From Rhodococcus sp. 14-2483-1-2 (GTDB lineage: Bacteria > Actinomycetota > Actinomycetes > Mycobacteriales > Mycobacteriaceae): a stretch of 64,000 nt of DNA. Below are positions 57,802 through 64,000 of the stretch, piece after piece. How positions within the stretch are numbered: position 1 is the stretch's first letter; the number at the start of each line of letters is the position of its first letter. The notes beneath the pieces were generated by a model that saw nothing but the letters and a program-made list of their open reading frames with translations, searched no databases and was not told the DNA's origin. Position numbers and translations under genes: made by a program. The stretch lies in contig NZ_NPFW01000006.1 in assembly GCF_002259405.1 (NCBI RefSeq), forward strand, positions 62,001 through 126,000, in the 5' to 3' direction.

Positions 57802-59673
57802 TCAGGGAACACGGCGCAGATCCAGCACCGTGACGCCCCAACCGACCAGGGTCGACGCCGTGACAGCGAGGCCGGCATCGGCTGCCACGGAGGCGAATTC
57901 GGATACCGTTCGTACACCGCTACCGTGCATGCAGAGCATCAGTAGATCGAATTCCGCCTGGTCCTCGTTGAACGAAGCGTCACTCGAAAGTCGCTCGACG
58001 ACCACCAATTTTCCGTTGTCGGCCAAGCCTGTTGCCGCGTTGCGCAACAGCAGCGCGAGGTCGTCGTCTCGATAGTGTCCGGTGACCTCGAGCAACAGAT
58101 ACGCGTCGAATCCGTTCCCGTGCTCCACACGCGGTTCGGACATGACGCTCTGCGGGTGATTCACCACTCGCCCTTCGAGTTCGGGCCATTTCCCGAGGTC
58201 ACGTCGAATCAGGTCGAGTTCGCTGGGCAACCCGAGCACACCCGCCGATACACCGTCGTACCGGGGCAGAACGGAGCCGAGCACCACTCCGGATCCTGCG
58301 CCCGCCACCAACAGGGACGAGACCCCGTCGAACGAATAGTCCTGCACCAGAGCAGGACCCAGGAACGCGGCCTCGTCGGCGATGTGGTTGTGATGCAGTT
58401 CGGTGAGCCGCGGGGACGCCTCGAGGTCTTCGGCCAACGTGTTGCCGGTCAGCAGGCTCGCGCTGGCGGTGCCGGTCCGCAGGCTGTCCACCAGACCTGT
58501 GATCGACAGCTCCACCCGTGCCTCGATCCCGTCCAGGTCCAGCCAGTGCGAGATCCAGTCGTCGCCGAGCATCGCCTCACCGATATCGCCGAGAATCAGG
58601 TCACCGGAGGAGTTCTCGGCGAGGACGTCGACGGCACGCAGATAGCGCACGAATTTCGCGAGGGCGCGCGCGTCCGTCTCGGTGGCTTCCGCCAGCGATT
58701 CGACGGAGCACGCCCCTCGGGACACGTGCAACGGGATACGTAACGTGTTGGCCGCCCTCAAGGCGAAGGGCGACAGTATTTCCGCACGTTCGGCGAGCCT
58801 GTCGAACGGCTCGGACTCGCCGCCGCTGAGGTCGGGCACCTCGGGATCGTCGGCCCGGGTCAGAACCTCGGCGCGACGCCAGTACCCCGTGACGTCGACC
58901 ATCTCAGGCGGCAGGCCGCGATCCTCGCGCAGATACCGACGGATTCCCTTGAGAGCGGTTGCTTCCCCCGCCACCCAGGCGAACACCGTTCCGTCCCACC
59001 AGGGTGCCGCCCGCACCGCGCTGTCGAGCAAGTCGCCGGTGCCGGCGGTGACGCCGTCCCGGTGGACCCACGTGATCTCGGCGTCGGCGGCCGTCGGCAA
59101 CGGCAACTCTCGCTCGACGTCGGCGACCTCGACGAACACCCTGATTCGTCGGCCCGGCAATGCCTCTTCGAGATATCGAGCGATGGCAGGTAACGCGGTC
59201 TCGTCCCCGACGAGCAACACCCAGTCGACACCGGCCGGGGCATGGCCCGACCGCACCGGTCCGAGCAGGGTGATGGAATCGCCGACGCGGCAACGCCGAC
59301 CCCACGTCGACGCGATGCCGGTGTCGTGGGTGACGAAGTCGAGAGTCACCTGCGCGGTCTCGGGATCGACGCTGCGCACGGTGTAGTTGCGGGTCACCGG
59401 ACGCGGATCACGCGGCCATTCGACGGTGCGCTCGTGCTGGGTCGGCAGCACCACCGTGCCGTCGGTCTCCGCCGGGAAGAACAACCGAACGAAGTCGTCG
59501 AATCCTTCGCTGCGCAACGCCGGGAACCGGTAGTCGCCGCGCGAGAACTCCCGCAGCTGCGGCCCACCCAACACGATTCGGCGCATACCCGAACCCAGCC
59601 GGCGTGCTTCGATCACCGTTGCCGTGCGCAGGACTTCGGGAAAGACGACCTGAAGTCGATGAGACCTTGCCAC
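57802..59673 (-). CDS. fusion: siderophore-interacting reductase + methyltransferase-like domain
   Basis: A 623-residue two-part protein. Residues 1-268 are a complete SIP-type reductase: RNYTVRSVD (95-103) for flavin, LLVGDETALPAIARYLEE and FAWVAGEATALKGIRRYLRE, ending in TGYWRRAE. Residues 285-623 resemble an O-methyltransferase with an N-terminal winged-helix dimerisation part (about 300-400) and a Rossmann part. The SAM loop reads VAGAGSGVVLG (456-466), lacking the usual acidic residue and GGG. The catalytic His of the plant-like O-methyltransferase motif LHDW appears as Gly532-His533. The reductase half looks functional; the second half may be catalytically dead. Start ATG 59673. Confidence 0.82.
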   Translation of the reverse strand: MARSHRLQVVFPEVLRTATVIEARRLGSGMRRIVLGGPQLREFSRGDYRFPALRSEGFDDFVRLFFPAETDGTVVLPTQHERTVEWPRDPRPVTRNYTVRSVDPETAQVTLDFVTHDTGIASTWGRRCRVGDSITLLGPVRSGHAPAGVDWVLLVGDETALPAIARYLEEALPGRRIRVFVEVADVERELPLPTAADAEITWVHRDGVTAGTGDLLDSAVRAAPWWDGTVFAWVAGEATALKGIRRYLREDRGLPPEMVDVTGYWRRAEVLTRADDPEVPDLSGGESEPFDRLAERAEILSPFALRAANTLRIPLHVSRGACSVESLAEATETDARALAKFVRYLRAVDVLAENSSGDLILGDIGEAMLGDDWISHWLDLDGIEARVELSITGLVDSLRTGTASASLLTGNTLAEDLEASPRLTELHHNHIADEAAFLGPALVQDYSFDGVSSLLVAGAGSGVVLGSVLPRYDGVSAGVLGLPSELDLIRRDLGKWPELEGRVVNHPQSVMSEPRVEHGNGFDAYLLLEVTGHYRDDDLALLLRNAATGLADNGKLVVVERLSSDASFNEDQAEFDLLMLCMHGSGVRTVSEFASVAADAGLAVTASTLVGWGVTVLDLRRVP

Positions 59674-59743
59674 GGTGAAACACGCTCCTGTCGTCGAAAG
59701 TGAATCCGCCTGTGCTCGTGTCGAGTGGGCCGCCCGAGTGTTG

Positions 59744-60817
59744 TCAGCCCTGAACGTTCTCGGCGGCAGTGTTCAGCGCGGAGGCCACGTCGTCGAGGAT
59801 GTACGGGATCGTCAGCACCGTCAGGCCACCGAACGCGAAGTTCTTGTCCGCACTGAGGGCCTCGGTGGAGGCGGTACGACCCTGCGCCAGTACGGGTTGC
59901 GAGGCCACGGCGGGTTCGGCCAGGAACCCTGCGAGCGATTCCTTGTCGTACGCCACGACGAACAGCACGTCGGACTTCAGCAACTGCGCCTGTTCGAGGC
60001 TGAGCTCGAAGTACACGGCGTCGGGGTCCTTGGCCGGGTCGGCCTGTTGAATGGTGGGCTCGTTGACGAGACCGAGCTGCTCGAGGAACTCGACTCGTAC
60101 GTCGTCGTCCTTGCTGACGGCGAAAGTGCCGGGTGAGTTGGGCAGCGCGACGGTGACCGTCTTGCCCTGCAGCGCAGAGTACTTCGTCGCCGCATCGGCA
60201 ATCGAGGCCTCGACTCCGGAAACCAGGTCGGCGGCCTCCTTCTCCTTGCCCAGCGCCTTGCCCGCGATGGTCAGCTGGTCCTCCCACGAGGTGGTCCACT
60301 GCTTGTCCGGGTACGCGACGACGGGCGCGATGTCGGAGAGCTTGTCGAACTCCTCTTGGCTCAACCCCGAGTACGGCGCGAAGATCAGATCCGGTGCGGC
60401 GGCAGCGAACTGCTCGACCGGAACCGCTCCGGTGCCGTCACCGGAGAGCAGTGTCGGCGCGTCGCCGCCCAGGTCGGCGAGAGCCTTCGCGTCCCACGGC
60501 AGAACACCGCGTTCGTCCGCACCGTACTGGGCACCGTCGAATGTCGGCATCGCAACGGGTACGACTCCGAGGGCGAGAATCGCGTCCTGGTTCGACCAAC
60601 CCCAGGTCGCGATCCGCTTCGGTGCTTCGGGGATCGTCGCGGATCCGAGTGCCGAGTCGATCGTGACCGGAAATGCGGACTCCTGCGCAGACGTCGTGGA
60701 GTCGGCGGCACGCGTCTCCTCGGTATCGCTGCTGCATCCGGCGGCGAGGGCGATGGTCAGCCCTCCGGCGAGCGCGATCGACGCGGCGCTCCTCATCCAC
60801 TTCGTACGAACCTTCAT
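59744..60817 (-). CDS. siderophore-binding lipoprotein (FecB/FepB type)
   Basis: A 357-residue periplasmic-binding-fold lipoprotein, lipobox Cys28 (LAAGCSS). PKRIATWGWSNQDAILALGVVP is the typical TroA-like opening; SGLSQEEFDKLSDIAPVVAY and the long rigid helix EKEAADLVSGVEASIADAA are family features. Delivers the ferric siderophore to the FecCD permeases encoded at 54-56 kb. ATG 60817. It is upstream of the fusion reductase on the same strand and probably co-transcribed with it. Two candidate iron boxes lie upstream. Confidence 0.9.
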   Translation of the reverse strand: MKVRTKWMRSAASIALAGGLTIALAAGCSSDTEETRAADSTTSAQESAFPVTIDSALGSATIPEAPKRIATWGWSNQDAILALGVVPVAMPTFDGAQYGADERGVLPWDAKALADLGGDAPTLLSGDGTGAVPVEQFAAAAPDLIFAPYSGLSQEEFDKLSDIAPVVAYPDKQWTTSWEDQLTIAGKALGKEKEAADLVSGVEASIADAATKYSALQGKTVTVALPNSPGTFAVSKDDDVRVEFLEQLGLVNEPTIQQADPAKDPDAVYFELSLEQAQLLKSDVLFVVAYDKESLAGFLAEPAVASQPVLAQGRTASTEALSADKNFAFGGLTVLTIPYILDDVASALNTAAENVQG

Positions 60818-60901
60818 CGTTCTTCGGAACCTCTCCACTCGACCTGGCACTCACTGCGTCCCACACCCGACGGGGCGAGGCGACTGACAAGGTAACACCA
60901 T

Positions 60902-60920
60902 TGAGGCAAGCCTCACCTCA
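60902..60920. promoter_or_regulatory. candidate IdeR/DtxR iron box of the binding-protein operon
   Basis: TGAGGCAAGCCTCACCTCA agrees with the consensus at 13 of 19 positions and contains the symmetric TGAGGC-AA-GCCTCA. It is 85 bases before the binding-protein ATG. Confidence 0.55.
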
Positions 60921-60951
60921 CTAGAGAAGCACGGCACCGCACATTCCGAAG

Positions 60952-60970
60952 CTAGGCTAGGCTACCCTCG
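60952..60970. promoter_or_regulatory. candidate IdeR/DtxR iron box of the formyltransferase operon
   Basis: CTAGGCTAGGCTACCCTCG shares the strong left half TAGGCTAGGCTA with the consensus (about 13 of 19). It lies 92 bases before the formyltransferase ATG. Confidence 0.5.
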
Positions 60971-61061
60971 CTGAGGCGTCGGGTCCGTCGGTTGCACGAA
61001 CAGCCGTGGCCGGACTCCCGTGACCGACGTTCGATGTAACCGTTCCGAGGAAAGGCTCGTC

Positions 61062-62006
61062 ATGCGAGTGGTGATGTTCGGCTATCAGACCTGGGGTCAC
61101 AAGACTCTCCAGGCGCTGATCGAGTCGCGGCACGAGGTGGTGGGCGTGGTAACTCATCCCACCAGTGATCAAGCGTACGAAAGCATTTGGGCCGACTCGG
61201 TCGAGGACCTGGCCCGCGGACACGACGTACCCGTACATCTGGCCCGACGGCCCGACGACGCGCTGATCGACCGGATTCACCGGTGGGCCCCCGACATCAT
61301 CGTGGCCAACAACTGGCGCACCTGGCTTCCGCCGGAGATCTTCGATCACCCGCCCCACGGAACGCTCAATCTTCACGACTCGCTCCTTCCGAAATTCACC
61401 GGATTCTCACCCATCGCATGGGCCCTGATCAGCGGCGCACCCGAGGTGGGTCTGACCGCCCACCGCATGGACGGCGAGCTCGACACCGGCGACATCCTCA
61501 CTCAGGCCGCAGTGCCGATCGGCCCCCGTTCCACCGCGACGGAGTTGGTGCTGGCCACGATAGATCTCATTCCCGAGGTCCTCCTCGAGTCACTCGACAG
61601 CATCGAAGCGGGCACAGCCGGGTGGCGCCCACAAGACCTGTCGGAGCGCACGTTCTTCCACAAGAGACACGAGACCGACAGTCTGATCGACTGGTCCTGG
61701 GACGCGACCGACATCGACCGGTTGATTCGAGCGATGTCCGACCCGTACCCGAACGCGTTCACGCATTACCGCGGCGAGCGCATTTCCGTCGTGGAAGCTC
61801 ATGTGTCACAGGGGATCTACGGAGGCACTCCAGGCCGAGTGTTCATTCGTGAAGGCGACGGCATGGCCATCGTCGCGGGCCCGAATGCCCACCGCGGCAC
61901 AAATCGGGCACTCGTCATAGACCGCGTCCGAACCGACGACGGCACCGATCACGCTGCTCTGGAGTACTTTCCGAGCGGTGGCGGCTACCTCACCACCACC
62001 CCGTGA
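61062..62006 (+). CDS. N-hydroxyornithine-type formyltransferase
   Basis: A 314-residue folate-dependent formyltransferase related to methionyl-tRNA formyltransferase. The catalytic triad is Asn103, His105 and Asp141 (NLHDSLLPKFTG and MDGELDTGD). A C-terminal OB-like domain (about 215-314) follows. In rhodochelin and related pathways such enzymes formylate N5-hydroxyornithine; the candidate iron box upstream and neighbouring N-hydroxylase support that role over tRNA formylation. ATG 61062 has AGGAAAGG upstream. The stop overlaps the ABC transporter start (GTGA), coupling synthesis with export. Confidence 0.82.
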   Translation: MRVVMFGYQTWGHKTLQALIESRHEVVGVVTHPTSDQAYESIWADSVEDLARGHDVPVHLARRPDDALIDRIHRWAPDIIVANNWRTWLPPEIFDHPPHGTLNLHDSLLPKFTGFSPIAWALISGAPEVGLTAHRMDGELDTGDILTQAAVPIGPRSTATELVLATIDLIPEVLLESLDSIEAGTAGWRPQDLSERTFFHKRHETDSLIDWSWDATDIDRLIRAMSDPYPNAFTHYRGERISVVEAHVSQGIYGGTPGRVFIREGDGMAIVAGPNAHRGTNRALVIDRVRTDDGTDHAALEYFPSGGGYLTTTP

Positions 62007-63736
62007 CCGCCCTCACCGCGCAGGCGAACCCCGCAGCACCGTTGACCGCGCGCCGCATCGTTCGTCGCACACTGACCCGCAACAGAGGACGACTCGCAGT
62101 CGGAACTGTCCTGCTGTGCGCGCACCAGATCGCGGAGACGGCAGTGCCGTTGGCCCTCGGCGTGATCATCGATCGCGGGATCGCAGACGGAGGTCCGGTG
62201 GAATTGATCTGGTCCATCGCCGCCTTGGCCGTGCTCTTCGTCGCACTCACGACGGCGTTCCAGGTCGGGATGCGCCAGCTGAACCTGGCCCTCCAGCGCG
62301 AAGCACACCTGGTGCGCATGGAGGTGTCCGGTCGCGTCCTGTCCACCTGCGGGGTGCGCACTCCGTTGTCCGACGGCGAGATGCTCACCGTGTCGAGCAG
62401 CGACGCCGAACAGGCAGCATGGTTCCTCGATCTCTTTCCGCGCATGGCAGCAGCAGCAACTGCGGTTCTCGCGACAGCCGTCGCCCTGTTCGTCATCGAC
62501 GTCCCACTCGGCCTCGCGGTACTACTGGGCACACCCCTGTTCATGGCACTGCTCCGACTCGCGACGCCGCTGATCACCGCACGCACGGTGCAGCAGCAAT
62601 CTCGCGTGGCCAAGGCAACCGCGATGGCCGGTGATCTGGTCGTCGGCCTGCGGTCTCTCCAGGGAATCGGTGCCCAACATGCCGCGTCTGCTCGTTACCG
62701 CGCGGCGAGCACAACAGCACTGAACGCAGCCCTCGCCACCGTCCGGTCACTCGCGCTCCAGCGAGGTGTCACGACGACCGTGAGTGCGCTGATCGCTGCC
62801 TGCGTCGCATCGTTGGCCGGATGGTTCGCACTCGACGGGCGGATCTCCATCGGGGAGCTGATCGCGGTGGTCGGTCTCGCCCAGTTCCTCATCGAGCCGC
62901 TCACCCTGCTGACCTCCGCGCCCACAGTGGTTGCGCGTGCGCGCGGTTCCGCAGAACGCGTGTCGACCGTGCTCTCGGCCCCTTCCCTTCTGTCCGACGG
63001 ACCCGAATCGGTACCGGTGCCGACGGGTTTGTCGGTGCGGAACGTGACCTTTCGATCTCTTGCCGGCATCGACATCGACGCCCGTCCAGGCGAATTCGTC
63101 GCGGTGATCGCGCTCGATCCCTCGGATGGAGACGCTCTTGCCACCGTTCTCGGCGGCCAAGTCGCCTCCGACGAGTACTCGGGGGACGTGATGTTCGCCG
63201 GTGTGTCCATGCGCGAGGTCTCGCGCGAGTCGTTCCGGACGAGAGTGCTGGCCGAGCCGCACACCACCGATCTCTTCGCCGGCTCGCTGATCGAGAACAT
63301 CGTGGGATTCGAAACCGACACGGATCGAGGGCACCTCGACGCGGTGCTGTCGGCTTCGGCTGCCGCCCAGGTTGCCACCGTGCACCGGGACGGACTCGAG
63401 CACCGAGTGAACGACCGGGGACAGAATCTGTCCGGTGGGCAGCGCCAGCGCCTGGCACTGGCCCGAGCGCTGTATGCGCGTCCACCCGTGCTCGTGCTGC
63501 ACGAGCCGACCACCGCAGTGGACGCCGTGACCGAACAGGCCATCGCCGATGGCATTCGAGGAGTGCGACATTCGGCAGATCGTGACGACGTCACTGTCGT
63601 CGTCACGTCGTCACCGGCGCTGCTGGCAACAGCAGACGTCGTCGTCGTATTGCGCGACGGGCACGTGAGCGACACCGGGACACACGCCGATCTGACCGCA
63701 ACCAACGCCGAGTACGCAGAGGCGGTTCTACGATGA
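62003..63736 (+). CDS. ABC exporter half with degenerate ATP site
   Basis: A 577-residue type I ABC exporter half with six helices (about 30-310) and a nucleotide-binding domain. The Walker A position (about 369-378) reads VIALDPSDGD with no GxxGxGKS lysine, and Walker B reads LVLHEPTTAVD, with His500 in place of the Mg-binding Asp. LSGGQRQR (476-483) and Glu501 are kept. Such halves work only in a heterodimer whose partner hydrolyses ATP at the other site. The partner begins at 63733 (ATGA overlap). Likely exports the siderophore or a precursor. GTG 62003 overlaps the formyltransferase stop. Confidence 0.85.
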   Translation: MTALTAQANPAAPLTARRIVRRTLTRNRGRLAVGTVLLCAHQIAETAVPLALGVIIDRGIADGGPVELIWSIAALAVLFVALTTAFQVGMRQLNLALQREAHLVRMEVSGRVLSTCGVRTPLSDGEMLTVSSSDAEQAAWFLDLFPRMAAAATAVLATAVALFVIDVPLGLAVLLGTPLFMALLRLATPLITARTVQQQSRVAKATAMAGDLVVGLRSLQGIGAQHAASARYRAASTTALNAALATVRSLALQRGVTTTVSALIAACVASLAGWFALDGRISIGELIAVVGLAQFLIEPLTLLTSAPTVVARARGSAERVSTVLSAPSLLSDGPESVPVPTGLSVRNVTFRSLAGIDIDARPGEFVAVIALDPSDGDALATVLGGQVASDEYSGDVMFAGVSMREVSRESFRTRVLAEPHTTDLFAGSLIENIVGFETDTDRGHLDAVLSASAAAQVATVHRDGLEHRVNDRGQNLSGGQRQRLALARALYARPPVLVLHEPTTAVDAVTEQAIADGIRGVRHSADRDDVTVVVTSSPALLATADVVVVLRDGHVSDTGTHADLTATNAEYAEAVLR

Positions 63737-64000
63737 ACGCGAACGTACAGGATCGACACCGCTTGCCGATCGCGGAGGCCCGTCGGTCCCGGCGGTGGCT
63801 CGGCGCACGGATTCGTCGGCATCCCGGTGCTCTCGTCGGTGCCCTCGTGACCGGGATCGTGTCCTCGCTGGCCGCTCTGGTGCCGTTCTTCGTTCTCGGT
63901 CGACTGGTGGACGAAGTGACCGACGGCGGTACGCCTCGGTCCATCCTCCCGATCGTGGCCATCCTCGCGGTGGCTGCGGTACTGGCAGGAACGTTTTCCG
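63733..64000 (+). CDS. ABC exporter partner half (partial, runs off the window)
   Basis: The frame from ATG 63733 stays open to the window end (89 codons), starting MNANVQDRHRLPIAEARRSR, with a basic stretch and two hydrophobic segments (about 32-60 and 72-89), like the first helices of an ABC exporter. It overlaps the upstream half-transporter by four bases. It should carry the intact Walker motifs missing in the first half; this cannot be seen here. Confidence 0.75.
   Translation, partial: MNANVQDRHRLPIAEARRSRRWLGARIRRHPGALVGALVTGIVSSLAALVPFFVLGRLVDEVTDGGTPRSILPIVAILAVAAVLAGTFS

Noticed and set aside
57802..59673. Two separate genes read as one
   Set aside because: The frame is continuous without a stop from the reductase into the methyltransferase-like part, and no start codon with a ribosome site lies at the junction, so one fused protein is the simpler reading.

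Overview
The window is 64 kb of dense, high-GC actinobacterial chromosome with no rRNA or tRNA gene, prophage or transposase that I can see. Protein content and gene order point to a mycolic-acid actinomycete of the Rhodococcus type. GTG/TTG starts, 4-bp ATGA/GTGA overlaps and leaderless starts are common. The backbone (sulfurtransferase genes, FABP-like protein, pabC, ygfZ-like, DUF3073, purM, purF, sterol-carrier-like, purL, M18 aminopeptidase, purQ/purS, oligopeptidase B, purC, EmrB-type MFS) follows, from memory, the gene content of the mycobacterial purC-purL-purF-purM-cysA2 region. Other blocks are set into that backbone.

Layout. 1-1.8 kb: a cysteine-responsive-looking leader whose last codons are Cys-Cys-Cys-Arg-Cys-Cys-stop, followed by a DUF4395 membrane protein, a thiosulfate sulfurtransferase and a DUF1416 protein. 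1.9-4.4 kb: a secreted cutinase-like hydrolase, a 32-residue membrane peptide and a FABP/nitrobindin-fold protein, closed by a folded three-way-junction element. 4.6-10.5 kb: the cytochrome bd operon cydABDC, with a perfect palindrome in its leader. 10.5-16.3 kb: pabC, a dicarboxylate/glutamate symporter, a YgfZ-like protein, a MOSC protein, DUF3073 and purM. 16.3-21.7 kb: a complete dipeptide/oligopeptide ABC importer. 21.8-28.7 kb: purF, a sterol-carrier-like protein, a CPBP protease, a membrane alpha/beta hydrolase and purL. 28.7-37.8 kb: a nucleoside phosphorylase, a 181-bp-spaced palindromic repeat pair, an M18 aminopeptidase, an unrecognised protein, a broken small gene cassette, a VOC protein, purQ/purS, an MBL hydrolase, a lipoprotein, thiM, a 124-bp double repeat, a DUF2334 protein and a glutathione peroxidase. 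37.9-41.7 kb: a DctA symporter with its divergent sensor kinase/response regulator pair. 41.7-47.5 kb: oligopeptidase B, purC and two MFS exporters.

47.5-64 kb is an iron region. It holds an FbpABC ferric-iron importer, a FAD monooxygenase, a siderophore-interacting flavin reductase, a FecCDE-type ferric-siderophore importer, an ornithine/lysine N-hydroxylase, an unusual fusion of a siderophore-interacting reductase to a methyltransferase-like domain, the siderophore-binding lipoprotein, a hydroxyornithine-type formyltransferase and a heterodimeric ABC transporter whose first half has a dead ATP site. Five sequences resembling IdeR/DtxR iron boxes sit in the intergenic spaces of this block. 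Together the genes suggest synthesis, export, re-uptake and reduction of a hydroxamate siderophore containing N5-formyl-N5-hydroxyornithine. The assembly-line synthetase is not in the window and may lie beyond the right edge.

Most unusual observations: the polycysteine leader at the left edge, the reductase-methyltransferase fusion with eroded methyltransferase motifs, the degenerate ABC half-transporter, the three intergenic structured or repeated elements (4.45, 29.6-29.9 and 36.4 kb), and the small membrane-protein gene interrupted by one in-frame TGA.
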